A DNA stretch of 64,000 nt from Phoebastria nigripes (taxonomy: Eukaryota > Chordata > Aves > Procellariiformes > Diomedeidae): contig JAYKAV010002953.1 in assembly GCA_035582835.1 (NCBI GenBank), positions 54,287 to 118,286 on the forward strand, written 5' to 3'. This document shows, one piece after another, positions 26,161 to 38,857 of the stretch. A program made the translations under genes and the position numbers. Under the pieces are notes generated by a model. That model worked only from the letters and a program-made list of their open reading frames with translations. It was not told where the DNA came from and did not search any database. The stretch's first letter is position 1. Each line of letters opens with the position of its first letter.

Positions 26161-26880
26161 ATAAGCAGAGAAAGAGTGAAAGAATTAGACTTATGTAGGA
26201 AAGATTAGATTGAGCAGGACTGTGTGTGTGAAATGTTGCTGTAAAAAGTTATTGTAGCTACAGAGTGAGTTTTCTCCGTGCTCTGTGAAGCTTAAGGCAA
26301 GCAGTATTAATTTTGAAGCAAGCGTGATTCAGTTTCAGTTCTTACATTGGAGAGCTTCCTGTGGAGCACTGGAATAGGTTACTCACCTGTAACACACCTG
26401 TAGTACCCCCTTTCCTGTAAACCTGTAAGAACAGATCAGATAAAACTGTCTTGAGTGCTCAGGCCTACTTGGTCCTGTCCCTGAGAAGGGAGAGGGACTC
26501 AGCAGTGATCTTCAGTCCCTCTGTGTTCTCAGTAAAGTAGATTGGACACAAATTCAAATACTTACCTGCAATAAGGGAATGCTATTAATTTGGTTATTAA
26601 TTTCATTGTATTCCAGTCACTTTAATTTTTCAAGGTTTTATTTACATTTTTCCACTGACACATAGCAAAAGAGTAGGTGTTGCCAGGGTGTGCATTACTT
26701 GAACTTATGTAAAAGATGTTCTAGAGGGATACTGAATTTCCATTATATATGTATGCTAATGCAGTGGAAAAGTGACTTCATTCTAAAAGCAGCAGAGGGG
26801 TAAAAGACTGCCATGCACACCTCTGTGTTGGGGAAGGGTGGAAAGCAAGTCTTGCCAGTTGTCTTAGCTGCCAAGAACTG
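26161..26880. other. Spacer between two CR1 pieces
   Basis: AT-rich sequence without recognisable genes. Its first part (to about 26220) may still be CR1-derived (AGAAAGAGTGAAAGAATTAG resembles the CR1 3' region), after which I see no similarity. Confidence 0.35.
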
Positions 26881-27036
26881 AGTCACCATCCCTGGAGGTA
26901 TTTAAAAGACGTGTAGATGTGGCACTTAAGGACACGGTTTAGTGGTGGACTTGGCTGTGTTAAGTTTACGGTTGGGCTCGGTGATCTTAAAGGTCTTTTC
27001 TGACCTAAATGATTCTCTGATTCTATGATTCTATCA
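26881..27036 (+). mobile_element. CR1 LINE 3' end with intact tail
   Basis: It begins within GTCACCATCCCTGGAGGTAT, continues through GACGTGTAGATGTGGCACTT, GGTTTAGTGGTGGACTTGGC and GGTGATCTTAAAGGTCTTTT, and ends with the diagnostic repeats GATTCTCTGATTCTATGATT. Few differences from the consensus I remember, so this is a much younger insertion than the CR1 body just upstream. The 5' end is truncated, as is usual for CR1. Confidence 0.9.
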
Positions 27037-30000
27037 CTGCCTCAGCTAAACTTCTGCAACTTTTTCCCTTCGTTTCCTGCATATGAAGTCTTAATATAAC
27101 CAGGAGATGGCACAAGAGACCCTTGCAGCCTTTTAGATGTACATGCTGCACTATGAGTAAAGGTATCGTGAAAAACAATCGGCCTTCCAGATGTCTGCCT
27201 AAAATCTGCCCATTAGAAACAGGCAAACATGAAATGGCAGAGATTTTTTGTATTCCATTTTTAAAACAAACAGGTGTTTACATTCAGCTGCTCCCTTTAA
27301 TCTTTTAAAGAAACACATACACACACAGCTTCATAATTTTAAATCTTAGTTACCTTCTCTCGATGTGTAATGTACTCATTGGTGTAAAACCTGTCAAAGG
27401 AAGTACACTGCATCGCTTGGAGGAAACATAGACATTGAATTACACATTACAGGGGCAGTGTTAAGCATCTTAGCTAACTACATTCCTGTCCTCACCATAT
27501 AGCCCAGCTTTTCCCTTATCAGTAAAACGAGAGGGAAGGTCAGGATATGTCTGTGCTCCCTGTTTTGGGGTGCAGTGAAGGTAGATGAACAGTCATTTGT
27601 GCTCTGTTGCTACAGTTCTACGTCCTGCCAAATTTATTCTCTTCCTCAGCTAATAGTAACATTTGCAGGGTACTTAATGGAAGTGGCTGGAAAAAAGAAA
27701 ATAGGAAGAAACAGTGTATCGTGAAGAATACAGAAGAGGGGAAGAAATAACTAGAAACATGAAATGGAGAAGAGCCTTGAAGTCGGGGTGGGGGGGTAAC
27801 ATTTGTTTCCATTTAATTTGAACAGACTGGTTTTGGAGCACTACAAAGATCTGATTTATATTAGGTGTGAGTTAAGGGAAGGAAGAGTCAGTAAAATATT
27901 TTCACTGCTGGGACCAACGCATTTCAAAGCAGCATTGTATGGCATAGACCAGGATGGGCACAGAGGGTGATAGATGACCCAGGGCTGCCAGCTGTGATAG
28001 CTCTTTCTCCTGCTGGCTCATCATGCTCAAATGCTAACTCTAAAATCAAGAAAAAAGTTATTCATTCCTTAATAGCTGAAAGTGAAAAGTTACTTTCAGG
28101 AATGGTAAATGCTTTAGTCATAGTATAGCTAAATTTGTTTAGAAGGTATTTGTGGGAAACAAAAAGTAAAAATAATGGAACATTTCTGATTTAATGCATT
28201 CTTAGTTTTATATGTAATAGGTTGTTAAATGTAACTTTAGAAGTAACCATCATGAAAAAATTTATCCTTCAGCAAAGGCTGACAAAGAAAAAGGCCTTGA
28301 TCTAAAATGTGAAGTAAGCCTCTCTGTTAGGTTTTGAAAAGATTTCAGGGTGTCTAAGTGTGACATTTTGTGGTCTTGATCAGATTGTTAGTCCAAGTGA
28401 TCTTAACATTGCTAAAACCAGTGGGATTTATGTGAATTTGCATATGCACATTATTCTTTGTAGGTGCATCTCATATCCCTAGATAATTCATATTTTTAAC
28501 ACAACCCAGATCCTAAAGCATATTTATGCACCTAACAATTAATCCCTATCTACTTTGGAAAATAAAACCATTTCTAAAGCCACTTTTCATGCAGCTTCCT
28601 TCCAACTAATAGTTTTAAAAGTCTAATTACTAGTCTAGACAGAATTAAACTAAATACAGACTTTTGAGCCGTTTTGTTTGAGCACTGTCCATAGCGATCT
28701 CTCTCAATGACAGTATGACACCAATGAGTGCTGAAGAAGGATTTACATGCCTGAAACTTGGCTGGTTTTCCAACTATAAGAGGTTGTCTAATAAAAATTA
28801 AAAAATAAATTAAAAAAAGAAAGAATCTGCTGGTGAACCTTGCTCCTGTAACAACAGTGGTACGTTTTAAATGTGGTCCTGATTCATATCGACTTTGACT
28901 TCTTTTTTAATAAGCTTAAATTTGGGTAATGAACTGTTAAAAACATAACACAACTAAGTGTTTTCTTTCTTAACATTTACAGCATCTCTCTGCAGAATAT
29001 ACATCTTTTTAAAACATTTCACCGATTCTGCTTAGCTGCTGGTAACAGCCTTATGGTAAGGAGCCATGGGAGCTCTTGGCATTCTGAGTGCTGTGTTGAT
29101 TTAGATCAATTCCAAGCATGATGAGACATTTAATTTTCATCTATGCATTGTCACTCTGTTTATTCCAGGCCCTCCTGGTATTTCAGCACATATGGTCTTT
29201 TCATACCTCATGGAAAAGTAGCTCTTATTCTGTCAAAGAGGAAAGATTATAATAATTGATAATAAAGAGATTGGTTAGAGGCCGTTTGTAATGCTTTTAA
29301 GTCCTAAAGAGTGATTTCTCAGAAATTATGATGGTTGGATGAACATGCCAGGGCAAAGACCATATAAAGTGTATAGCAGATGCCAGCAGCCCTTGCTTCA
29401 CTGGGCAGGCCTTCATAGGAAATCTGCACGTCCACAAATGTGTGTCCTAAGCTGCCTTTTTCACTCTTTTAATTGCATCACCACCTCACTGCTCCCAAGG
29501 ACCACACATTCACTCTGCTCTAGTCTCACAGGACCCTCCACTGTTACGAGAAAGGGTCACCTGCTGTTACAAAAGGACAGTCCCCTCCTTTGGTCTTGTG
29601 TACCTCCACTGCAGCAAGGCCAAGTCGTGGTAGTTTTCTCCAGAACCTGTGGGGAACTCGAGGTACTTGGCAGTCCTTAGTTACTCTCTCTTCAGTTCCT
29701 TCAAAGCTTCAGTATGAAGGGGATATCTCAGAGCACAATCCTGCCCCTCTGCAGGGCTCTGACTAGGGCAGGACTGGCCTTTGGGTTGGAAGATGTGGAG
29801 CAGCAATTAGTTCTCAAAGGCTGGGCTGTTATCCCAAAATACATCTGTTATCAACTGCCCAGTAGGCATCCAAGCAGGTCTAGCTAGTTCTGCAGAACCT
29901 CCTCAGCCTGAGACCAGTGTTGCGTGTATACTTTTCTGCGAGGCTGCTTTGCATATAAGCGCCATTATCTTGATCCCATCCTACCTGTCCCAGCCACACA

Positions 30001-33000
30001 TCTATAAAGCCACTTCTTGGCCTCTTGGAATGCAGCTGCTGCTCACAAGAAATATAGGGGTCAGTGTCAAGTGACAAATCTCAATTCACTTTAATTCCCC
30101 TGGATGCTAAAATGTTCACTTCTACATCACCTCCCACAGAGTGGCCTGGCCTGGGGTGGCATTTGGCATTATGATCCTCAGTCTCCTTTGGTCTTCAGGA
30201 AGCTGATGGCCCTTATTTAATCATGGGGAAGGTGCTGACTCCCCAAAGAGAGCAACTATGTATTGTACAAACATCTGCATAAAGCATTGTCATTATCTTA
30301 AGTAAATGGATCTTAAGACTTCTGCTAGTGGCAGTCATGTTGGTATGTCTGAGCTCTTTGTCTTAACCTCCTTGTAGCAGCAGAGTGAAAGGCCCTATCT
30401 GGTCCTGCTTCACTGACAAATTCCCAAGGACCTTAGCATGAGCAGGTTTTCATCCATTGGCAACATCACTTGATTTTAAACATAGTATTTCTGAATCACA
30501 GTTTAGCAGGAGGTTTTCAAAGAAACACCTAATGAATAATACATAGAAAAAGAAAGAAGGCAGCTTAAGAATTTTAGATAAAATTAAACTAGCAGCTGTT
30601 AAATATTGTAGCAGTCATTACATCCAGAAGTCATCTGCCATCTATCCAGGATACTTATACATTTCATGTATAATGAAAATGAGATTTGGTTTAACCTTGT
30701 CACAATATGATCAATTTGTGTCTCTGAGAGCTCAACATTTGACACCATCTTTTGGCTGTGACATTTGCCTCAATAAAATGCAATTAATAAACCAGCAGTG
30801 TATAAAGATGTAATTTGCAGCTCAGATGGTGAAAATGTCTTAAAATCTGTAAAGAAACTATGTGACAGATGTATCAGTGGATGCTAAAACCCGAGATTTT
30901 CTATTTTTTAGAGCACCATCATATGTCATGTATTCTTTTTGTCCTATCCAACAGCTTGCCAAGTGCCTTTATTCATTGACATAAATAAAGCTGGAAAAAA
31001 TAACGTCATACAGATAGACTGTTTTATACTTTTTTAAAAAAGATTTGTGTATATGTATAAGTATATATGTTATATAAAGTATGTAAGTAGCATATAAGTA
31101 TATTATTTATATTTATATCTATATATAATATTACGTAGGGACTAGGAATGGAAATAATTCCGGGCACAGGGGACATATTTATCTCCTTGGGATGGAATCT
31201 TGCCCCATCTGTGATGCAGAAAGCTGTTAAAGTAATGAGAGAGATTTAAATTGAGAAGGAAGCTTGCTTTTTCTGATGTTCATGAGAATTTAGTCCTTGA
31301 GAAAGGCGTTTTGCCTGACTGCAAAGGAGGCTTGGCAGGATTCTCCAGGCAGGCAATGGCACTAGTATTCCCAGTTCTGACTGGAGAGGCTGCTTCCAGG
31401 CCACACATTAAACACAGCTAACTCAAGGGACTTGTCATTTAGTAACTCAGTTAACAGAGCAGACTCCTGTATGTCTCCTCTCAATCTCCTGTCTGCTTGG
31501 TCTGCTCTATGAAATATGTTGGCACCAGAATTGGCTAATGCTCAGAAGCTCTGGTATTTTAAAATATTTCCTCAGGTTTGTGGTGGGGGTAGTCTTCACA
31601 TTTACCTAATGAAAAGAATAGTTAAGAACCTGTGCTTGGAATATTCGCGGTGGGGCAGGGAAAGGGGTGGGGGGGATTTTTTTATAAAATAGAGGAAATT
31701 TAAAACAAATCTTGTACATTTTGGTCACGTGAACTTTCTAAACTTTCCATTGTTAATCAGAAAGTGCTTGGGAAGGATAGATGGATGAGGTTTTAAGTAA
31801 TTAGATATCAAACACTTTCACACAGTGAAAAAACCAAATATATATGTCCTGCAGGGCTTTGTCCATGCTAGAGATGCTTGTAGGCTTCTTTAGGTATGTA
31901 ACAGATGTACAGGAGGCATTAATGCTTGAACATTTGTTTAGACATTTTTACACCAGTTCCCTCAGTTTCCTCCAGGAAGCTTGTTCAGTGGGTTCAGGCT
32001 ATTGCTGTAGCGCAGGGTGCAGAGTCAATCCCTACCTACACAGGCCAGAAACAAAGGGCTCCAGGAGGACTACAGTCATGCCTGGTTGTGGTAGCACCCA
32101 CAGGTTCTAGATTGGTTATTAGCCACCTGTAAATAAAGGTGACAATAACATTTGTATTTTGTTGGCCAGAGACAATCAACTCCTGAACTGTGGCATCACT
32201 GGTAGAGCAGAGGAGGACTCAGACTGTGCCATGAGAATGAACAAGCAAGGAGAGACAGTTTAGAAGGGGCTCACAAGTCAAACTTGAACATCAGTTGTTC
32301 AATGAAACAATTTTCTAGTAAGCAGAAAATGGTAGGATTTAGTGATGGATGGACATAGCAACCATACTTTGAACGGACAGGAAGTTGAAATGTTGGTTTT
32401 AGGAAAAGATAGATGAAGAGGGTTTGAGTAAAACTTTTTACTGGGTTAATATAAAGAAAAAGATATATCTTTATAAGATTAAAATTGAATACATTGAAAG
32501 ATTTAGACATAAACTAATTAATTCCGTCTTCAAGCCTCTACCTCACTGACAGCCTAAGAAACAGATAGAGGCATGGTTACATTAACTGTCATCTCAGAGA
32601 AAGTGAATGCTGAGAAATCCAGCAGGAATGGCAGAATAACAGAGGAAGTCACAGGGTAAATGGTTAGTAGAGCACCGGGTTTGCGTGCAGGTGGTAGAGG
32701 TAAGTGTAAAGCAGAAAGCAGGAACAAGGACAGGCAAATCAGACATGCAGTCGTGATTTCTGGAGGCAGACTGATACCAAGCAGGGGTGTGACAGGAATT
32801 ATCAATGGTGCAATAGTCCCACTCTGCTCTTACACAGGACAGGAGGATGGAAAGGGGAGGGACTGCATGGTTACCGTGCAGTGAAAAACTGCCTGTAAAG
32901 CACCAGGAACCTTTTGTCAATATACTACAGAGGCATTACTGCAGCAGCCAAGTGTTTCTGGTGTACACAAAACCCAAAGATTGATGGGAACACTTCTGAA

Positions 33001-33440
33001 AGACATGCATAAGGTAATAAGAGGAAAGACAGGGAGAGTAAGATAGCAGAGAAACCTGTGTGACCTGCACAGCTGCAAGAGATCTGGCAGGGAAGATATG
33101 ACATGAATTCTGTAACCTCAGCAAAAATCTCAGCAGAATGTTAATTCTAAGGCAACAGTTGTCTTTTTCTGATTCTTTAGTCCAGAAAACATACTTTATA
33201 TAAGCAGCCAGGAGCTAGCCGATTGGTACAACTGAACAGCCTTGACCTTTACATTTTTCTGTTTCACAACCTTCTCCAAATCCCTCACCCTATGCCTGGT
33301 GCTTATAACCTGATGCTGTAGTCCCAGGAGAATGCTATGAGTGAGTTTACCCACTTGCTTGCCTCTGCCCAGAAAGGAGCCGGCTTGGGAAGATCCCTTT
33401 AGACAGTGGATCTTCTGCTTGAAAAGGAATGAAAAAGCCA
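27037..33440. other. Gene-poor spacer before the Ventx cluster
   Basis: About 6.4 kb with no supported gene. The short reading frames have no splice partners or recognisable motifs. An old repeat tail may lie at 28725-28805, and 31060-31135 is TA-rich (TATATATAAG-type). Towards 33440 the base composition rises into the CpG-rich promoter of Ventx gene A. Confidence 0.45.
28725..28805 (+). repeat. Possible ancient interspersed-repeat 3' end
   Basis: The string TGCTGAAGAAGGATTTACAT, then CCTGAAACTTGGCTGG, CAACTATAAGAGGTTG and TCTAATAAAAATTA resembles the widely dispersed reptile/bird repeat tail (GAAGAAG ... CGAAAGCTTG ... AGTTGGTCTAATAAAAG). Too diverged for a firm family call. Confidence 0.35.
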
Positions 33441-33559
33441 GCTCTAGAGAAAGGGGGATCGGGAGCAGCAGCGTCCCCTCTCCCGCCGGCGTCCGGGGAT
33501 GTTGGTCCCTGCGCGCTCCCCCGGGGGTGCATTCCCCAGCGCCGTTTGAGGCCGCTCAG

Positions 33560-33849
33560 CTCTATAAATGCCATTTGCATCGGGATAGGATGTAACAAGA
33601 GCTGTAAATCACTGACGGCGGAGTGAACTCCTCCAGGGGCAGACACGGCGGAGCCGAGCCTCCGCGAGCTGTGGCAATGTGTGAACGGTATCTTTTGTTG
33701 AGGGGGAGGACTGATGGCAATTAGATGATACTTATCTGTCCCTTTGATGTGTATTTACACAAACAACGTTTTCCTCTGGGACTTGCGGTATAAAGGAGGA
33801 GCCGTGCTCCCCGGCACCCACCTTCGCGGCCTCTCCGAAACAAGGCAGG
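33560..33849 (+). promoter_or_regulatory. Promoter of Ventx gene A
   Basis: TATA box TATAAAG at 33789-33795, about 55 bases before the ATG, implying a very short 5' UTR. Upstream, in order: octamer ATTTGCAT (33573-33580), T-box-like ATGTGTGAAC (33677-33686), CGGTATCTTT (33686-33695), homeodomain-type GCAATTAGATGA (33717-33728), GATA-type TTATCT (33732-33737), TCF/LEF-type CCTTTGATGT (33741-33750) and forkhead-type TATTTAC (33752-33758). Several of these recur upstream of gene B. The motif names come from known binding consensuses; binding itself is inferred. Confidence 0.7.
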
Positions 33850-34919
33850 ATGACCAAGGCCCCTTTCTCTGTGGAGTGGCTGTCCCAGAGCAGCCAGGCC
33901 CTCAAGAGCCCCACCGAGGGCTCCCCACACCGAGCATCCTCCGCGGGCCACCGGCCCGGCTCCGGCTCTAGCCCCGGCTTGAGCGAGCGGAGCAAGGAGC
34001 AGTCCGCCGCGGCCGGGAGAGGCGGCAGGAGCAGGGAGCGCTTGGCGGCCTCCCCCGCTGCAGGTAACCGCGGTCTCCGCGGCCGTCGGGGCTTCCCGGT
34101 GCTTCCGCGCTGGGAGGGGGAGGACGGACGGGCCCTGTGCCGCCCCCAGGGCCCGGCTGAGGACCAACGGTGCGATGGCTGCCTGCAGGCGAAGGAGGCG
34201 GGCGGGCACCCCCGCGGTTCCCGGGCCTGGCTGACCCCTCTCTCCCCTGTCCCCAGGAGCCGGCGAGCAGCCGTGGGGCGCGGGGCAGCCCCCGCCGGGG
34301 GCGGGTCCCGAGTGCTCCTGCCCCGAGGAGCCGGGCGGCAGGGGCGGGCGGCGGCTGCGCACAGCCTTCAGCGCCGAGCAGCTCAGCACCCTGGAGAGCT
34401 CCTTCCAGCGGCAGCGGTACCTGGGGGCCGCCGAGCGCCGCAAGCTGGCCGGCAGGATGCGGCTCTCCGAGGTGCAGGTGAGCGCGGCGGGGCGCGGCGC
34501 GGGGGCGTGGGCAATAGCAAGGGCAACGGCTTGGGCATGGGCCACGGCATGGGCTGGGAGCCGCTGCAATAACCTCGTCTCTTCTCCTTCCCTCCTCCCC
34601 TTTCCCCCAGATCAAGACCTGGTTTCAGAACCGCCGGATGAAGCTCAAGCGGCAGCTGCAGGAGCTGAGGACGGAGCCTTTCTGCAGCCCCCCTCTCCCT
34701 TACGGACCTCAGAGCGGCGTTGTGCCCTTGCCCACATACGTGGCCCGGCCACCACCTCTGCCCCGGCAAGGGGCTGCCTCTGGGGGCTTCACCTCGGCGG
34801 CGCTGCCGGCACCCACCCTGGACCTCAGCAGCGCCTGCAGAGCACAGCCCGTGGGCTTTTGGGCGGCACCCTGCTTTGTAGGGTACAGGGATCCCAGAGC
34901 TTTCTTGCTGGGTGTCTGA
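33850..34919 (+). CDS. VENTX: Ventx-family homeobox gene A (closest to mammalian VENTX)
   Basis: Exons 33850-34063, 34257-34477 and 34611-34919 (TGA) join to 247 residues; donors CAG|GTAACC and CAG|GTGAGC, acceptors CCCCAG and CCCCCAG, phases 1 and 0. The ATG lies ~55 bp after a TATA box and opens MTKAPFSVEWLSQSS, the N-terminal motif of Ventx proteins (human VENTX has a SVDWLSQSS version). The homeodomain (about 113-172) runs from RRLRTAFSAEQLSTLE through YLGAAERRKLAGRMRLSEVQ to IKTWFQNRRMKLKRQ, with W48, F49, N51 and R53 kept and Thr47, typical of Vent proteins. The second intron falls between residues 44 and 45. The tail is Pro-rich and contains GFWAAPC, similar to a GSFWG segment in human VENTX. 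Ventx proteins are nuclear DNA-binding repressors acting downstream of BMP in early embryos; that role here is inferred. Confidence 0.9.
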
Positions 34920-35143
34920 CCCTCTGGTATGGACTGTGACTAAGGAGGACTTGCACTACTGATAGCTATCTGGGCTGCCCTGGTCTGTAACTGCCTGGCG
35001 GAGTTATGACGCAGCACTGAGCAAAATATTTTACAGAGACATACTGGACAAACTGAATCATGGACTTAAGGCCCCTGCATTTATATGCAACTGTGTAAAA
35101 TAGAAGCACAGTGGGACAAACACTAATATAAATGGAATCTTTT

Positions 35144-35149
35144 AATAAA
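35144..35149 (+). terminator. Polyadenylation signal of Ventx gene A
   Basis: A canonical AATAAA in TTTTAATAAACCTAAAC, 225 bases after the stop codon of gene A. It gives a short 3' UTR of about 245 bases. Confidence 0.65.
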
Positions 35150-36769
35150 CCTAAACTTTTTCCAGCTTTCGTGTGAACTCCTTCCACAAGGATTGTAGAG
35201 CTATTTATCCTGCCCTGAAAGAGAGCTCCTCCATTAAAGGAAGCATAGCATCCTTATTCTTTAGATCTTTTCTGGCCCCCTGCAATTTACCGAGGGCAAG
35301 TGCAAAAAAGCGTGAATTTCCCCCTGTCCTCTAAAGCAGGTATCCAACCCCTTCAGCTACTTCCTAGGTGGCGCTTTCTCTGATGGGACTGTGCTTTTAA
35401 CCAAGTATGTGGATACACTTGTTACTAATGCTTAATACTGAGCTTGCTATAGTAGCGGAACGGATGCTTTCTGTTGGAGCCCTTTAAATAACATATGGAA
35501 TAGGATTTTAAGATGTAAAAAGTTACTTTCTAAATAAACATGTAAATATATCTTCTCACTTTCATGTGCAGCCTCAGTAGATTAGTAAGGGCCTCTTGCC
35601 TAAACAGATCTTGGAAAGGATCTAGCCTTGAAATTTCTTATCAACAAAATAGTAGCTCGGCATCTCACATGCACCTAATGGGGTGTGAGGGTGATGATCA
35701 AAAGAAATGTAACATTCCAAAGCTGGTTTTCCCTAAGTGGCAGTAAAGTTTGTTACCATTGTGCTATGCAGTTTTTTAATTTGAATAATGCTGTAGAAAA
35801 CTTAAGTTCAAAATGGCCTGATTTCAGGCTAGAGAAAGGGCTCTGAGAAATGATCCTTGTTGCCATAAATTTTTCAAAGTCAATTGTCAACTAACATGAA
35901 AAGAGCAATAAAAATTTCCATCACTTTAGAGTTGATCTCGGGGGTTATTAGAAGATTTCCGGCGCACTTGTAATCTGGACTCATATAATGAATGGTCTGA
36001 AGGTTCTCTGTCAGTCATCCTTGAACACACCTATTTTCTTTTGTATACAGGGGCCAATCTGCCACTTGAGTACACTTGCCTGGTAAAAAGCAACATTATG
36101 TGCCGCTGAAGGCTGTGGCCTTTGATTTTCTGAGTAGCTGTCACATTTGGAAGTCTCCTTAATTATTTTGTAATCCATGCTGTATTTTTCTAGCCTTTTG
36201 AGATATTAGTATTTGCTTGCAATTGCACAATTAATGTGGCTCTAATGCAAGAGTTTCAGAAAACTAATAAGGGCTCAGGTGCTATCAATCTTGCTGAGAT
36301 CTCTTCAAGAATATGATGCAGTTTGGGATTAAGGAAATTTGTTGACATGAGATAAAAATTCCCATTAAACGGAGGCTTATTTCTCAAAGTCAGGTATTAC
36401 TAAACGGCTATATAGATTCGAAGGAAAAAAAAAGATCTGCAATTCTCTCTGACTCTTTCAAATGTCATTAGGGAACTGGGATGTTTCCAGAAAGCTCTGC
36501 AATGGTGCATATTTTTTCTGCTCTAAAGCAGTGACATTTTTAAAATCGCAAAACAGTCAAGGCCAATAAATAGACAATTCACTTAAAAAAAAAAAAAAAG
36601 GTCTTAAGCGTGAGACTCGATTTGGCTACCCCGTTTTCAAGGGGATAGTGGTTGAGGGGTTAGGTGATCCCCTTATAATCTTGTATGGCCACAGACGAGA
36701 ACCCCACCTCTCCTCCAAATGCTTTGCTCACCCCGTACAAAAGGAATAGCAATAGCCCTTCGTGCTGTT

Positions 36770-37620
36770 AGAAGCCAGAGCCGGCGGTATCGGGGGCTGG
36801 GGGGGGGGGGGGGCGGCCCTCTCCGAGGGGACCGGCGGGGCCCGGGGCTGCCCGCAGCGCTGCGGGAGCGCCCCAGCCCCGGACCAAATGGGGGGAGGGT
36901 GAAAGGGAACGTGGGATGGGGGAAGTGAGAGAGAGATGAAAGGGCTCCGGAGGAGAGAGGGAGAACAAAGTGCTCCCACCCGCGGAGGGGAGCTGCTTCC
37001 GTGGGGACAGGGTTTGTGCGGGGGCGGAGCGCCCCCCCGCCGTCCCCCGAAGGGTAATAAGCGAGAGACAGGAGCACACCTTATCGGGGTCTCCAAATGT
37101 CCCGGGTGAGCTGTCTCTCGGGGGCAGCTCTGGCTGAGCCCTGCCGGGGTGTCTGTCCCGTCCTCCCCCGGGTCCACCCTGCCTGCCCCGGGGCTGGTAA
37201 CGCGGAGCCGGCGCCGCTGCAGCACCGGGCTCCCCGCAGCCTCCGGGCCGGGCTGAGCTATGCGGTGGGAGGGCAGCACAGAGCCGGCCTGACGCTGCAT
37301 CTGCCCGCACCCGAGCACGGCTCGAGTGAGGTCCAGCCCTGCTCGGAGGGGGGGGCAGTTCCCCCTCCGTGCAAAGGTTTAGAGCAAGCCAGAGGCAATC
37401 GGGGCTGCCGCGACAACATCTGGTGTTGCAGTCTTTGCCACGATTTAAGCGCACGGGGGTTGTGGGGATCACAGTGGGACAAGCAAGGGCTGCGGGACCG
37501 GCCATGGGGCAATCTCGGAGGTGGAGGCTTTGCTTGCGGGGTGCGTGTAGGCGAGTCCCTGTAGTCTTGCTAAGGCAGGCGGGTTTCGTGCTGGGGCGCG
37601 GGCTGGTGAGCGGGGCTAAC
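36770..37620. promoter_or_regulatory. CpG island without a recognised gene
   Basis: Dense CG dinucleotides from about 36775 to 37350, starting with a G run at 36799-36813, and a second rich patch to 37620. Frames of 150-245 codons exist on both strands but are Pro/Gly/Arg-rich, as expected by chance at this GC content. It may be the promoter of a non-coding RNA or a regulatory island of the cluster. Confidence 0.45.
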
Positions 37621-38857
37621 GGGGTGTCCTGCCTTCGGGCGTATGAGCTGCAGAGCGGCTGGCGAGGGAGAAGCCGGGCTCTGAAAAGGTGCTAATGATC
37701 ACTTAACATAATGACTCCTTGGCCACATGTATACTCAACAAGCACACGAAATGCCTTGCCAGTGTTTTGGCAGCGCTAGCTCGCAAATACTGCCCCGTTT
37801 CCCGACACTTGCTCAAATGAACACGAGAGGTAATGCTCGCTTGGCTCAGTCCCTAATGGTAGCAGATTCCTCCGAATATCTACATGACAATTCCTCTTCT
37901 ACCCGCAAAAATCGGCTTTCTTTAGAAGGTAACTACTACATTCCAGTGGTCTGGAAAACTGTATGTGAAATCATTTCATATTTGCTAAAGCGGTCGAATT
38001 CTGTTACTAAACCATGGTTGCAAGTTTTATCTTTGATCTGGGAGAAATAAACCCAGACAACCCTTCGTGATTTATTCCTGCTTGTTTTAATTTCTCATCC
38101 ACTGTGTTTTACCCCCGGCAGCAATAAAGGTGCATTAGTGCCAGCGCAGGACCCCTGCACACTGGCAGTCCCTCGCCGGAGAGCAAAGCGATCCTGCGCT
38201 GGCACCGCACCCGCTGCACGCCCAGGGCCGGCATCAGCCGCGTCTTGCTCAGCAGCCCTGCAGATAACCTCCCGGGCTGCTCCACCAGCGCGGCTGAGCG
38301 CCCCCTTCGTTTCTAGCACTCCCCTTTGTGTCTTTAATCACATCGCAATAACCATCAGCACCGGAATGCTCTCCGGCAAGACAAAACGTTGTCTGCAAGT
38401 CAGCTACAAATGGAAAAGCTGAGCCGATTAGCTGGGGAGGAGCAGTTTAATGCTTGTGCGGTGAAACTGTTGGAGCTCCCGGCCTGGCGGCTCTCCAGGA
38501 AGAGGCTGTATAACCTGGAAACTGGGCTCCCCGGGGAGGAAAAGGGGTGGGAAGGGAAAATTGCCAGAGCACTAACTTCAAAGCCTTTCTCCCCTGCAGC
38601 GTGTGCGCGGAGGGGGAGAAACATGATTGAATTAGCACAGCGGTAATGGCGGGGAGCCGTCTGCAGCCCGCGCTCGTTAACGCCTGTCCCAATTTGGCGA
38701 AAGCAGCCAACAGGGGACTGGGAATAGGGTCGGGGTATTCCCCCCCTGCAGCTCCCAGACACGGTGGAGCCACTCCAGGGACCTCTTTACAAACCAGGTG
38801 AAGTTATTCAGCGTTGTGTGCTAATCGGAAGAGATCTCGCACTGGCAGGCCATTACA

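Noticed and set aside
33721..34615. Long minus-strand frames opposite Ventx gene A (up to 282 codons)
   Set aside because: They are Pro/Arg/Gly/Ala-rich, span the introns of the plus-strand gene, and lie antisense to a clear homeodomain gene; expected in CpG-rich DNA.
36768..37505. 245-codon minus-strand frame and 155-codon plus-strand frame in the CpG island
   Set aside because: Low-complexity composition, no domain, no splice context; the length is explained by few stop codons at high GC.
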